NCBI GenBank assembly: GCA_000469685.2
Contig: LS997567.1
Coordinates: 5,721,374-5,785,373 of the forward strand
DNA length: 64,000 nucleotides
Source: Haemonchus contortus
Lineage: Eukaryota; Nematoda; Chromadorea; Rhabditida; Trichostrongylidae
Direction of reading: 5' to 3'
Shown here piece after piece: positions 46,173 through 58,271 of this stretch (position 1 is its first letter; every line of letters begins with the position of its first letter). The notes under the pieces are model-generated. The model was given only the letters and a program-made list of their open reading frames with translations. It had not been told where the DNA came from and searched no databases. Made by a program: the position numbers and the translations under genes.

Positions 46173-46223
46173 CCATTTTAATAGTCCTATCTTCAGAAAC
46201 TGAAGATAGGACTATTAAAATGG
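46173..46223. repeat. Perfect 51-bp palindrome at the RTE 5' junction
   Basis: Arms of 24 bp (46173-46196 and 46200-46223; the arm starts CCATTTTAATAGTCCTATCT) are exact inverses with a 3-nt AAA loop. The left arm is mariner sequence; the right arm is at the start of the inserted RTE segment. Confidence 0.95.
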
Positions 46224-49200
46224 ATCCCAGCCGGTTAGTGACGAGGCTACGTAGGGCGTCCCCAGGTGGCGGATAGGGGAATTAATCGCCGACCAAAAGT
46301 CACCGGTACTTCCCAGAGACGCAGGTGGATTCAGGGGATGGACTCCTTGATTCTGCTGTGCTGGGTCGATATACCCTCTGTTCTTCGCAGGCGATCCACG
46401 CATACGTGTGTGGAGAGTCTGTGGGTGCAGTTGGTATCCTGCCCATCGACTCGGCCAAAAGCTTGCATTCGGGTGACGAACAAGTCACGCTGGGAAGTAT
46501 TTGGGAGGCGATTCGGGGCCGCCTCCAAAAACAAAGCCCCTTGTCCACTTCGGGATAGCCTGGCAAGCCCCCGGAGTCAATAGCCCCCACGTCAGAGCCT
46601 GGCAAGCTGCACGTTGGGTATTTTCACGCCAAAAACAGTAATAGAAATGGGCCTCATTCCCCTGAACCTGAGGGAGCCCCCAATACGGCAGCGTTGGGTA
46701 GGACCGCTCGGGAGAGGCTGCTAAAATCTCAGGGCCAAAACAGGCTGCCCAAAAGGAGAAGGACTAAGATGGCGATCTGTACTTTCAACGCACGGACGCT
46801 TGCATCGGAAGCGTGTATAGAAGATCTGATGATGCAAGCTAGGAAGATCAAGTACGACGTCATCGGACTGACCGAGACGAGAAGGCATCGCCCGCTGCAC
46901 GCTGTATTTGAGACTGGAGAAGAACTGTTCCTTGGAACATGCGACAGTAGAGGCGTCGGCGGCGTAGGTGTCCTCGTCAACACGCACTTGGCCATGAACA
47001 TCGATTCGTACGAAAGCTTAACAACCCGAATCGGACGTTTGCGATTAAGAAGATGTGGCTCAATCCCAGCTCTAACCATCTTCGTTGCTTACGCACCAAC
47101 ATCGAGCTACGAAGAAGAGGAGCTGGAAGCGTTTTATATGGATCTGGAGAGGCTCTACAGAGAAGACCACACTTTCTTCAAGGTCATCGTCGGTGATTTT
47201 AACGCCAAGATTGGCCCCAGAAGAACGGCTGAAGAGCTTCACATCGGGACTCACGGAGTGGAATGGAATGAGCAGGGTGAAAGGCTGTCCGAGTTTATCA
47301 TGACGACCCACACCATCCATGGTAACTCGCAGTTCCAGAAGCCCTCTCATTTAAGATGGACATGGGAGTCACCTGGTGGACAGTTCCATAATGAAATAGA
47401 CCACATCATCTTCAATCGAAGATTTTGCCTGACCGACGTCGCTGTTGTTCCGAAGTTCTACACGGGATCGGACCATCGTCTCCTCCGCGCTAGATTCCGC
47501 TTCTCAGTGCGTGGGGAGAGAGCTACGAAGTTTCGGAAACGAAGCCCCAAGACCTCCATCAACTGGGACCACTTCGCTTCCCTTGCGAGTGAGTGGGAGG
47601 ATTCCGTTATCGACAACATCGACGAAGAATACAACCGGCTCGTCGAACATCTTCACGATAGTGCTACGAAAGCAGAGAGTCTACAAGAAGCCAAGAGACG
47701 ACTCTCCTCGAAGACTCTCGAGCTGATACGCCAGCGTGGAATCGCGCGAGCTACAGGCAATTATCAACAAACGTCCGAACTTGCAAAGCTATGCAGAGAA
47801 GCGATAAAGGAAGATCTGAAAGAGAGAAGAGCAGCAGTCATGGACGAAGCCGCCGAGGCCGGAAAGAGCATACGCAAAGCCCGACGGAGCTTCGCCAATT
47901 ACAAGACCAAGATGACCTCCCTTCGTCGTCCTGACGGAACCGTTACTGCATCACGGAGGGCAATGGAGAAGGTCATCTACGACTTCTACTCGGATCTCTT
48001 CGACAGCCACGTCTACCTGCCTTCTCACCATCTTAGGCAAGACGAATATATCGCTCCTTCGGTTCTCCCTTCCGAAATACGACATGCCATCACGTCGATG
48101 AAGAACTGTACAGCGCTCGGTCCCGATAGGATCAAACCAGAACATCTGAAGAGTGTGCCTCCGGTCATCATCAAAACTCTGGCTAGGCTCTTCACACGGT
48201 ACCTGTCGGAATGCAAAGTGCCCACGTCGTGGAAAACTAGCAAGACTGTGTTGCTGTACAAAAAGGGAGATCCAGACGATATTGGCAACTATCGCCCAAT
48301 CTGCCTGCTGTCCGTAATCTACAAGCTTTTCACTCGTGTCATCCTAAACAGGATTGGCAGAACATTAGATGAAGGACAGCCATGCGAGCAAGCAGGGTTT
48401 CGGAGAGGGTTCAGTACAATCGATCATATCCACACCCTAACAAGGCTCATTGAAGTATCGCGAGAGTACAAAATGCCGCTATGTCTTACGTTCATCGATT
48501 TGAAGAAAGCCTTTGATACCGTCGAGACAGAAGCGGTAATTGAAGCCCTGGGTAACCAGGGTGTTCCTACGCAATATATAAGGATGCTTCGTGAGCTCTA
48601 CGATAACTTCACGACCAGGATTTCACCATTCTATAAGGAAGTCATTGTCAACGTGAAGAGAGGTGTTCGGCAAGGCGATACTATTTCGCCCAAACTTTTC
48701 AGTGCCGCCCTCGAGAATATCATGCGTCATTTGGAATGGGAAGACTTGGGAGTGAAGGTCGACGGCCGCTTCCTACATCACCTCCGCTTTGCAGACGACA
48801 TCGTGCTTATAACACCGAACATCGAGCAGGCGGAACGAATGCTGGCCGAGTTTGATAGTGCTTGTGGAAAGATCGGCTTGAGGCTGAACCTAACGAAGAC
48901 GATGTTCATGAGAAACGGACTGGTACCTGATGCTCCTTTCACGTTAAACGGAACGAATATCTCCGAATGCTCTAGCTATGTGTATCTAGGTCGGGAAGTC
49001 AACATGATGAACGACCTAGCTCCAGAGCTGTGCAGAAGGAAACGCGCCGCGTGGGGAGCATTTAAGAATATCGAGGGAGTAGTGAAGAAGACAAAGAACA
49101 TCCGGCTCCGCGCTCACCTTTTCGACACTGCTGTCCTTCCTGCTTTGACTTACGCCTCGGAGACCTGGACTCTACGAAAGCAGGATGAGCATGCTGTCAG

Positions 49201-49617
49201 CGTTATTCAACGCGCTTTGGAAAGGACGATGCTCGGAATTTCCCTATACACGCAAGTGCAGAAGGGAATCCGGAGTTCCGAGCTCCGTCACCGAACGAAG
49301 ATCAGGGATGCCGTTGATTACGCCAAGAAATCGAAGATCAGGTGGGCCGGACACGTTATGCGATATAGTGATGACCGTTGGACCAGGGCGGTTACTGACT
49401 GGATCCCTCGGGACATCAAACGAACTCCAGGAAGGCCGCCAACGAGATGGTCAGACTTCTTCACGAAAGCTCTGAACGAAAGGAATGTTGAACCTCGTGT
49501 CTCTGAAGCGAGAACGATTCACTGGACCACTCTGGCTCGTGACAGGGACGAATGGAGACGTTACTGGCGCCCGCTCGAGGAAGTCGATGATCAACGGGAC
49601 GACAGGTGATACAAGTG
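46201..49617 (+). mobile_element. RTE-clade non-LTR retrotransposon, near full length
   Basis: Bounded by a 12-bp target duplication ATCTTCAGAAAC (46189-46200 and 49618-49629) inside the mariner element. It contains an about 470-bp 5' region with overlapping short frames (for example 46325-46558), one long ORF, and an 8-nt 3' tail after the stop, typical of RTE elements, whose 3' UTRs are extremely short. The first 23 bases copy mariner DNA in inverse orientation, so true element sequence starts near 46224. Confidence 0.9.
46769..49609 (+). CDS. RTE endonuclease-reverse transcriptase, intact ORF
   Basis: A single open frame of 946 codons from the first ATG; the frame is open upstream to at least 46694. 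The APE-type endonuclease comes first: TFNARTL near the start, [10 protein letters not shown] (catalytic Glu), [33 protein letters not shown] and GSDHRLLRA (SDH at about residues 234-236). Then a charged linker, and the reverse transcriptase with [65 protein letters not shown] (catalytic ADD, about 675-677) and [10 protein letters not shown]. The tail [20 protein letters not shown] and [13 protein letters not shown] is the usual RTE C-terminal region. It nicks target DNA and copies its own RNA there. No stop or frameshift, and all catalytic motifs are present, so it may be competent. Confidence 0.95.
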   Translation: MAICTFNARTLASEACIEDLMMQARKIKYDVIGLTETRRHRPLHAVFETGEELFLGTCDSRGVGGVGVLVNTHLAMNIDSYESLTTRIGRLRLRRCGSIPALTIFVAYAPTSSYEEEELEAFYMDLERLYREDHTFFKVIVGDFNAKIGPRRTAEELHIGTHGVEWNEQGERLSEFIMTTHTIHGNSQFQKPSHLRWTWESPGGQFHNEIDHIIFNRRFCLTDVAVVPKFYTGSDHRLLRARFRFSVRGERATKFRKRSPKTSINWDHFASLASEWEDSVIDNIDEEYNRLVEHLHDSATKAESLQEAKRRLSSKTLELIRQRGIARATGNYQQTSELAKLCREAIKEDLKERRAAVMDEAAEAGKSIRKARRSFANYKTKMTSLRRPDGTVTASRRAMEKVIYDFYSDLFDSHVYLPSHHLRQDEYIAPSVLPSEIRHAITSMKNCTALGPDRIKPEHLKSVPPVIIKTLARLFTRYLSECKVPTSWKTSKTVLLYKKGDPDDIGNYRPICLLSVIYKLFTRVILNRIGRTLDEGQPCEQAGFRRGFSTIDHIHTLTRLIEVSREYKMPLCLTFIDLKKAFDTVETEAVIEALGNQGVPTQYIRMLRELYDNFTTRISPFYKEVIVNVKRGVRQGDTISPKLFSAALENIMRHLEWEDLGVKVDGRFLHHLRFADDIVLITPNIEQAERMLAEFDSACGKIGLRLNLTKTMFMRNGLVPDAPFTLNGTNISECSSYVYLGREVNMMNDLAPELCRRKRAAWGAFKNIEGVVKKTKNIRLRAHLFDTAVLPALTYASETWTLRKQDEHAVSVIQRALERTMLGISLYTQVQKGIRSSELRHRTKIRDAVDYAKKSKIRWAGHVMRYSDDRWTRAVTDWIPRDIKRTPGRPPTRWSDFFTKALNERNVEPRVSEARTIHWTTLARDRDEWRRYWRPLEEVDDQRDDR

Positions 49618-49950
49618 ATCTTCAGAAACATTCTACCTTTCTACCTTTCCTGGTTTGCCTCTGATTCAATCTTCTTTTCTATATCGTTTAATAGTCTCCT
49701 ATACGGTTACTATGAGAATCCCAAGGAACTTCGTAATGCCCTTTCACCTCTCGCGTGTCAATGATTGCAAGTGGCATTGAATGAGCCAACTTCATCTGAA
49801 AGATAATGGGAGTTCCACATCAGTAGCCATGCATACAGCAAGGAAACCTTCTTATGCAACTCATTAATAACAAGTAATGTGAATATGATAAATTATTTCC
49901 ACCTTAAACATTTCTGAATTTTGGCGCCTATAATTTTGGGACACCCTGTA

Positions 49951-52572
49951 CATATATCCCCTTCACTCAAGGCCTGCTAGACCATGGTTTTCGTGGAATT
50001 TCCGGAAAGGTCGTTTTGAATAGAACATTTTTTCATCGACATTATTCCGACAGCTGAGGGAGAATGTAATGGAGGGTTTTGCGAGAGAGGTGTGAGTCAT
50101 ACCAACAGGCCCCATCATCATAATTCCAATCCGATGCAGTATTGTCACCATATGTCTGTTGCCCTTCCGAATAATAAGACTGATTGATTAGGTTACCCAA
50201 GTCGCCATCTCCCGTTGTGGTCCAACCGCACTCGTTTTCTCACATTGACACAACTAACAACTTCGAAAATTACATCGACCGACTGTTACCAGTAACAGAC
50301 GATGTCATTCTTTACTGTAACCATTACTGTCTGTTATTTTTGTTCCCTTCCTTATGGTATCTCTGTGGTATCCCTCAATCGAGTTCCCACATCACCCAGA
50401 GGAACTGTCAGTATTACCTGGTACGGATGATGTGGGGACTTGAAGAGGTCCTTTCGAAGGCCGACAATGACGCTCGGGTACGGCGACGGAGTATAAAGGA
50501 TGTTTGCAGCGTTTGCTAGAGTGACTCGAGCCCCCTCATTGTTGCAGGGGGGTATTTTCGTCGACGTCGACCAAAAATCCCCCTCTCCTCGACGGGAAAC
50601 ACTGCCATCGCCATCTCCTCGTTTCTCCGATGCATGGAAACAACAACAACAACGCAGTCATGCAATCACATGGGCGGAGACAATCTTCATGTGGATGTTG
50701 AGCTCATTTACTCGTACCGATCAAACATCAATTTTCGGACATGCATACCAATTCTCATATGTGTGTGTATATGAGAACCATGGTAAACAATATGAATACG
50801 TATTGATCGGTGGAATTCATCAAACTGGTAATGATGCACACATCTTTATGAGTGGGCTGAAGCCTAGGGTTCTTTTTCCAAATAGTCGCGAAACGACGAA
50901 AATTGCCCCGATGGTGATGATGCTGTAACAGTTGGCGAATCCTCTGTCCAGTGTGTGTGTGTGATTCAGTGCCACATTGCCACATTTTCGGGTTCACTTC
51001 AGCCTGCCTGTTTGCTCGTCAAGGTTGACTTCACATCCCTTTTGATGGTGATGATGATCGTTGATCTTTTGATGTGATGCGAGGGTGCGGCTGACGCTGG
51101 CTGCCAACGGCGCCTCTACCAATCGCACCATACGAATTCATCCCCGAAATTACTGGAAATTATAGTGACTCATGTGTTGATGACGCTTGTAAACAGCTCT
51201 ACGATTACACTTTCGACGATCAACGATCATCCACCGACACCTATCATTGATCTCTAAATTACATTGTCTTTTATGGAGTATCGATTTTTTAGAATGACTC
51301 ATTTTCGATTATCAGAATTACCACTCTTTATCACTCCTCTTAGAAGTGTAAAAACTCATTTTCGTCTTTATTTTTGTGGTGTCGCCGGTCAGGGTTTGCT
51401 GGCTTACGTATCTGACCGTCTTCCCAAACTTTGAAGGAGAAAATCCAGTCTCCCGATATAACTAGATAGGTTGGTGCATGGCCCTCTTTGAAACGGGGGA
51501 TTTTTTGTGGCTCCTGTTCGTTTTCAAAAATACTCAGGTATATTAGTGAAAAATTCTTTCCAGAGAAACTTCCACTAGGTCTGTGAGTATCGGATAGTTT
51601 CACTTATCGACTTCACTGGAGTAAGTTACTTGGCTTCGAATAGACCAGCCTAATTGCACACTTCTAGCACTTTCTCACTCTTTTGGAGCAAAAATCGTTT
51701 TTCTAACGATTCCACCATTCTTCTCGTCACAATTTCCCCCTCAATAAACCAGTTTCAACAACATTTGCAGTGGTGCTGAATGTTGCTGACTCAGTGCTCT
51801 CCACGTCTGTCGACAGCCTTTTGGCAGACCGTTCACATAGTTGAATCCATACCACCCCCAATATCGTACTTACATAATTCTATTTAAAACTTTCTATGCA
51901 GTAACGATTCGAAGCAGTTAAGATCGGTTCTCGGCCGGGTGGAGCATGTGGGAGTTTTAGAGCCTATCATAAAAAAAGAAAAACGATGTTAAACTGGTTC
52001 AAACTGGTAACCAGCGGCAATCTTTAACGTTTCCACAGTGGCCGGGAACGTTCACTTTCGGGTGAACGACGTTTGTTCGAAAATCATTCGAAACCTTATT
52101 CTATCCAGCCAAATCTATCAATCCATGGGAGCAGGGGGCCCTGGTTATCAGAAGGTTCCCTACCAGCCTGAATTTGATTACCCAATGATTAAGACCTCCC
52201 GATAGCCAGCCCAACGGTTCCACTTTTTCGGACTTCCGATATGAGAAGGGATACAAAGTAAATAGACCGAAACCTATTTCCTTAAAAGGCTGTCATTTCT
52301 GCGATAAAGTAAACCGGTCCAGTAGGTAGGCCTATAGGACCTACATTTTCCCCTTCAGTGTCTTACGGTTCGTTCCCCTCCTATTCATTTCCCTCCCGTC
52401 TTTTGATTCTCTATCGTTCCATGTCGCCGTTTTTTTTTCGGGTCGGTTATTCGTTTTCGCGAACAATGAACGTTTCGATACTATTATCTGCTGACACTTC
52501 TAACTTGTAATTCGTCCGAAACGAAAAAATTGCCCCAACACGTTCCCATTTTATTTTCGTCCATATTTTCAG
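49951..52572. other. Spacer upstream of the MARVEL gene
   Basis: No recognised gene. Frames such as 50500-50928 (+) have no family motif. The right end is probably the promoter region; TTTTCAG at 52572 is a likely trans-splice acceptor. Confidence 0.35.
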
Positions 52573-52573
52573 T
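52563..52573 (+). promoter_or_regulatory. Probable SL trans-splice acceptor of the MARVEL gene
   Basis: ATATTTTCAG ends at 52572, 39 nt before the ATG at 52612. Confidence 0.45.
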
Positions 52574-52611
52574 GTGTGTGTTGGTGTGCCCCGTAGCTCA
52601 TCTCGACGATT

Positions 52612-55600
52612 ATGCCCACATACACGACGACCACCACGAGAGTCACGCGAACCACTACTGGAAATTACTACGGAGGGTTTGTGATGTCACTATATTCCAT
52701 TAACTTCTTTTTAACTGCTCTAGGCATCAAATGACTGTTACTTCTATTTTAAAATGTAAAAGTAATAAAAAGTACTTCTCCGTCCCTGCAAAGGTGGGGT
52801 AGCGAAAAGGTGAGCCTCTTTAGTCTTTTGCAGTCTACAAAATCACATTTCATCGATGCCCAGCATTCCTCTTGTACTACAACTTGGCAAGATAGTTACT
52901 GAGGGCGAAAGAAGTGACTATTTTGATGGGTGAAGTAAGGGACCATTGCAAAATTCCGACAGAAATGGTCCAATTTTTCGAAGAGTGTCGGATGCATGGC
53001 AATAGATCCTATCTGACACCACACGGCCATTTTTTAGTCCCATAACGTTGGAAATTTTATTCTAGCAGTCCCTGGGCAGTTGTTTTTCTCTGCGAATGGC
53101 AGAGGACAAGCGAAACCAGTCATTTGTGGCCGAGCAATCGGGCCACATGTGTTTCCCACTAGTGCGATCCCCTTGAGAAGAATGAGAAAAGACCGAATAA
53201 ACTCCCACGTGGCCATTTTACCCATACAATCGACTTGCCCCGAAGTTGATACTGATGGGAATGAGGTTACTGGTAACGCGGAAGTTTCTGCACAATTTAG
53301 ATCATTCATTGGCGGTGTGAGTGCTATCCAATCGAAAAGGACTGTCTCCTTTTCCCATAGTAAGGGATTTCTCCAGGGATCTGTAAACTAGTAGTGAAAC
53401 CAGTAATTCTTCAAATCGGATTTCCTGAATATTACCTCGAAGCGGAAAATGGGCTGAATGTTGTATGTACATATCATGTGAACGGCTATTTACTTGTTCA
53501 CCGAAGCGGCGATCCCGTTTTCCTTGTTTATTTTATTTTTGTAATTTCATTATTTTCTCCTCAGACTCCTTCAGACAAACTGTCCATTGGCATCCCGTCG
53601 GCGTCAGTTTATAGCCGAAAAATCCTGCCAACTCAAATGGGTTACTTAAAGTAATGTAGGAGTGCTAAACTAAAGTTTACGGGCATTAAAAGGCACCGGT
53701 AGTGCTTCAAAAAAGTGAAAAGCCAGAGGTGTGCAGTTAAGTCCGAAATCTGGTCCAGCCTGATGCGAGATTCTACGTACAGCCATGCCATACGTATGAG
53801 TCACAATGAAATGAATCGTTGGGTCATATGTTTTGCAAAAATAAAAGGCAAATTTGCGTGGTGCTGCGACAAGACCTAATGACACACAGCGATGGACCAC
53901 AGTCTTTGGCTAACGAGCCTGTCGGTTACTAGAAACAGTTATTCTATGAAAAAAGGTTTCACCAATGAGACTGTACTAGTATCCGGTCAGTTGTAAGATC
54001 AAATTAGCACCGATTTGGCTATGCAGTACCTTTTCTTACAGAGTGAAAATCTCCTGAATATTGTCTGGTCAGCCGCTTTTATTCAGTTACCGTTACGATT
54101 CCTGTGGAATTTGGAAGCATGGCGCTTCCAGAGAGAACTGCTCATAGCCTAGGATTCAATTTTAATCTGCTTCTCGATTTCTCGGAAACGTTCTCGAATC
54201 CTCTGCTGCATGGGCTTAACGCAATCTGATGGAAATCGAAGAATAAACGGACTGCAAGTGGTTGTCAACTTTCTTCACACAACATGTCACTTCACATGAT
54301 ACCGTACTTCAAGGAATCACAAACCAGTTTCCAAAGAGTAAGCCTTTCTGTAGACATAAGACACTTTCAGTTGAAAGTGGCCTTCATCCGATGATTCATG
54401 CGGTGATCTCGGGATCTTGCTTGCGGTTGAGCCATTACCGCACCCAGGCTCCGGAGCTGAAATCTCAGATTGAAACATGTCCAGGCTATAACTCATGGGT
54501 AATTGGGAAGCATTTCTTCTGGAGGCATGAAAAAACCGTGACATGTTTAGCCGTTTCAGCAGAATACCCATCGAATCATCGCTACTATTCCGAATAACAT
54601 CCGAATGAATGGCTCACCCCAAAGACGGCAACTTCGGGATTTCGGATCTTTTTGTGTTATCACCTACAGCATGGTAGTTTAAATTCATTTCTGAATCGAC
54701 ACGAGGGTTAAAACCCGAGGTTAGCTATGAAAAGTTCGGATTGAAAGGGAGGAAGGCGCTAATGTCTTCCCACGACCCACCATCTCTCCATAGCGCATTC
54801 GATGGCTGCGGTGGTTTCCGTTATGATTCATCGGCCGGAAGACGTAGTTATCGTCTGGAAAAAAATAATTCCATATGTACTGGTTCATAGCGGATACTTG
54901 TTTAGGTGAGAGTGCATTAGAGGCGGTGCCAGTGCCACTTCACCGTAACTTGGTCGCCATAACCTCAACACCCCTCACACTTGGCGGGTCTGTCAGAGCT
55001 CCACTCGCACGCACACACGATCAACAACACTCATACTCACTTGATACGATGGTCCTGGCTCAGTGGACATCAACAGTCATCGCATCAAGTGAGCCTCATG
55101 TCCAACTCGTGTGTTGGAGCACATTTATCCCATAGTTGCTCTCACCACACCTCATTTTCGATGTCCATAAAATCTTGGCCGTGTATATGGCAATTTTGAC
55201 GTTTATCTGGAGGGCTTTTCACCTCGCTGGTCTTACGGAGGCATTCAATGATTCCCGTGAGACAGCAAATTGCTGTGGTCGTCGTCATCGTGAGGTTACA
55301 ACGTCTCAACGCCATTTGGTGTCTGTCTCGATTCTCCTTCGCTTCGTGGCCTCCATAACGCTGCTATGTTTTCGCCCGGTTGAGCATGCTCTCCGTTGTT
55401 ATTTCGCAATGGGTGTGGGGAGGGGGGTGCACATGATAGTTGTGGCAGGCGGGCGAGAAGGACAGCAACCCTATGAGCGTGAGAGAAAAAAGGCCGAAAC
55501 TCGTTTAGGAAAACCCCTTGATTCTCTCTGTTCTTCTTCTTCTCCTCCTCCTACCCTCATGACTATAAGAGGGCGTCCGTTACCCCAGTTCAGACCACAA

Positions 55601-57976
55601 CGGTCAGTTGTGGGGCAATCCACAATTGTCATCGTTTACTCCTTTCCATCATCAGTCAGTCAGAGTCGTCTCTAGGGCATTCTACCCCACATGCTGAATA
55701 GAGGCCTTCATAAACCTGATTTTGTTGGCCAGAGATCGTTGATCACTTGACGGAGTACAACTCTCCTCGTCAAAGTCTCAACAGATACACTACGGATCCC
55801 TCCCATCCAATAGATCGGCCCCAGCAGCTGCATTGCATAAATTGCCAGCCAGTTGCGGATCGGTCAACTATAGCTTGTGGGTGTGTGTGTCTTGGCATCT
55901 ATTGCCAGCATTGGTCTCGTCGTTTTTTCTTTTCTCTCGTTCATCCCAGATAAACGTCGAAATGACCCTTCTGAATACACGTAAACATCCTGCAAAAAGT
56001 GCTTTGCGCGCTAACCAGTTCCACCATGGGGAAGAACGGGGGGGAGGGCATGAGTCAGTTTGCCAACCCAAGCAGGCCTCTCTCGCCGTCCGTCCGTCGA
56101 CTGTATGACAGTAAGCATCAAGGGGCGGGGGAAGGGATGGGCAAGACTGTATGGGGATGCATTGCTATGTTTTCGTTCTTGTTGAAAGGTGGTGGACAGG
56201 TCTGCTGAGTTCCCCACTATATAAAACTCTGGCATGTATGTGTCATTTCTATCGTTCTCCTCCTCATTCATATGGTGGTCTTAGCTATGATCATTGATGA
56301 CTAGTATGTTAATGTTTACCAGTGACTAGCAACCTTGAAGATGACGCGCGACAGCTTAGCGCTCACGGATGCACATGACCGGTTTGTTTTTAGTGCCCCC
56401 TTTTTTGGCTACCACCCTCCCCCTCCCGCTGCCTGCCATCGTCAGATCATTCTAAAATACCTCCGCCGAGGCGGGTCCTGCCCTTGTAAGTACCCGAAGT
56501 ATAATTCCTTCGTCAGCTTCTACTCGTTTCATCAATCATCTTGTCATTATGAAGTCTCCTTTCATCATGATGTATCGTATTATCGTTACTTTTTATCATA
56601 CATTATTAGTTCCGTTTCTGTTTCAGAAGAATGGGAGAGATCTCGCTGAATACTCGCTATCTGAGCACAAACCGTGGAATCATCAAGATTCTTCAAATTG
56701 TTTGCGGTTTCATCATCTGCTCGTTACTATGTGCCCAATGGTGAGTAATTGAAGTTTTTATTTGTAGGACAATAACACATCTGACTTTCGAATCCCCGAA
56801 TATACTAGTGTTGGAGTGTGGGAAGAAGGAAGGGGGGGGGGGGGTGAGGAGGACCTTATGAATCGCATGGACCTCTGCATTAGAAACACTCCAAATCAGC
56901 CAGTTCTTTGACCCTTTCCGTGTCCCTAATGCACCCATAAATTCATGATTTCATCCGATCATCTCATGTCATTGCTATTTTGCAGCAGTACCCCAGCCAA
57001 TTTTCTGGCCGCACGTGATGTTTTTCAAACGATTTACGATTGTTTACTATTATGTCCTCTCTTTCTCTCCCGTTGTTACACTGGCAATCGATCTCAACTG
57101 TAAGCAACTCATCAACTGCTTCACACACACTCGATTCGACTCGTTGGCGGCATCCCAATGAATGAATGAATGGGTAGATGGATGGAACCGGCAGCCTTGA
57201 CCTATAGACCTGGTGTCATAAAAAACAATACGAAGCCTATCTGCATAGGTCAAGAGATGATCGCATGGGATAATAACATACAAGATAGCACAAGGGATCA
57301 ACAGAAACGCATAAATCCCACGAAGGTATTCAGTAGCCAACTTCTTTTTCGCCTTTGTTATCAAACAAACCCTCATGGGAAGTGCCGCCCATTTTGGGCG
57401 GGATTTTCTGCCAATTGGTGAATCGCTGCTACTTCTTGAGATCCCTGACTGAAATAAACAACCACTTCTAGTGTTTTTTTTAACTGAAAAGCCCTCCAAA
57501 AAATGGAGAGACGACTGTTGTGAGCGTTGTTTTGTTTTCAGGTATGGCGGTAAGTCGTGTTTTGGTGAAGGTCGCCTTGGCTTCTGCTCCGGTCTCAATT
57601 TCATTTGTGTTGTGATCAACATCGTCCTACTCGTACTTAATTTCCTCAACATTGGAGCTTGGGGACTAGTAAGTCATCGGTATACACAAGTCCCTTATCG
57701 ATCAGTATTGATTATCTTTTTCAGGAACGGATCTACTCGGTTATCTGCACAATTCTATTTCTAATTGCTGCAGCTCTAATCATCTGGTTCATCATTGAAT
57801 ACAACACTTCTCGCTCGACTCTTATAGCCAGTGCGGTAAGTGTGACTCCTCTGGATATAGTTTTACCGTAATCCTCTTGTGATACGGTACTCCTTGATTT
57901 TCAGGCCCTGATCGTCTGCGAATTCTTCCTGTTCCTATGGGACGTAAAGATTCTTCAGGGCGAAGCGTCTAACTAA
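52612..57976 (+). CDS. MARVEL-domain four-helix membrane protein (162 aa)
   Basis: MARVEL proteins act in membrane apposition and vesicle traffic. Exons 52612-52676, 56627-56740, 57542-57668, 57725-57835 and 57905-57976 join in phase (489 nt). The N-terminus MPTYTTTTTRVTRTTTGNYY is Thr-rich and cytosolic. Then NTRYLSTNRGIIKILQIVCG opens helix 1 (FIICSLLCAQW), GLNFICVVINIVLLVLNFL is helix 2, VICTILFLIAAALIIWFII is helix 3 and SALIASAALIVCEFFLFLWDV-like sequence (across 57835/57905) is helix 4. The tail is KILQGEASN. RGIIKILQ is the motif that starts MARVEL domains. The first intron is 3950 nt with a non-canonical-looking GTTTGT donor. An internal ATG at 56631, four bases after a TTTCAG, could start a shorter 139-aa form without the Thr-rich end. 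Closest relatives are probably nematode MARVEL proteins; the exact orthologue is not known to me. Confidence 0.88.
56826..56841 (+). repeat. Poly-G tract in a MARVEL intron
   Basis: A run of about 14 G in intron 56741-57541. A comparable poly-C run lies near 18604-18616 in an mlt-10-like intron. Both are likely length-polymorphic or error-prone. Confidence 0.8.
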
Positions 57977-58265
57977 ACGCTACTGGAAGCATTTGATCAT
58001 TACAAATATCATGTCGTTTAGCATTCTCAACCAATTTTTTTTGAACTGAATTCAATTTCAGTCCAAAAAAATCGATAACATCAATATCCGCGATAAGAAT
58101 GTGTGTTTCTGTAATTGTGCGTGTGTGCTATATCGGTTTACAGTCAAAAATTTGACGAAAACGCATCTTTTTTTTTTACCCATTGTAAAGGTTGCTTCAG
58201 ATTGAACAGCAACACATTGTATGTTGCATTATACTTCATCTTGACATTGTGCATAGTTCCTTTGT

Positions 58266-58271
58266 AATAAA
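58266..58271 (+). terminator. Polyadenylation signal AATAAA of the MARVEL gene
   Basis: AATAAA lies 290 bases after the stop at 57976 in a T-rich 3' region. Confidence 0.55.

Larger units (their letters stand above)
45420..49800 (-). pseudogene. mariner transposase remnant (disrupted)
   Basis: Right of the insert, pieces such as ITKFLGILIVTV and ETIKRYRK (about 49800-49690) recall the helix-turn-helix DNA-binding part. Left of it, on the - strand, FSGQKIFYDKTIPQQPERSR (about 46015-45955) corresponds to the FSDEKIF catalytic block with Asp replaced by Gly. FEEITGKGSRSWF and VEIDQDQYSNGVLMEVNK (about 45850-45740) match the segment before the last catalytic Asp, and a worn C-terminus reaches about 45420. 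Multiple frameshifts; inactive. Confidence 0.7.
45263..49948 (-). mobile_element. mariner-family DNA transposon, split by an RTE insertion
   Basis: Terminal inverted repeats CAGGGTGTCCCAAAATTAT followed by T/A and GGCG mark both ends (45263 onward and inverse to 49948), each flanked by the TA target dinucleotide (45261-45262, 49949-49950). Removing the RTE insert (46201-49617) and one 12-bp duplication leaves about 1257 bp, the normal mariner size. The transposase would read on the - strand, with its start on the right side of the insert. Confidence 0.88.

Noticed and set aside
46721..48288. Several - strand frames of 60-116 codons under the RTE
   Set aside because: Shadows of the RTE ORF on the other strand.
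50500..50928. 142-codon frame starting MFAAFARVTRAPSLLQGG
   Set aside because: Contains low-complexity CAACAACAA and no recognisable domain; no exon partners.
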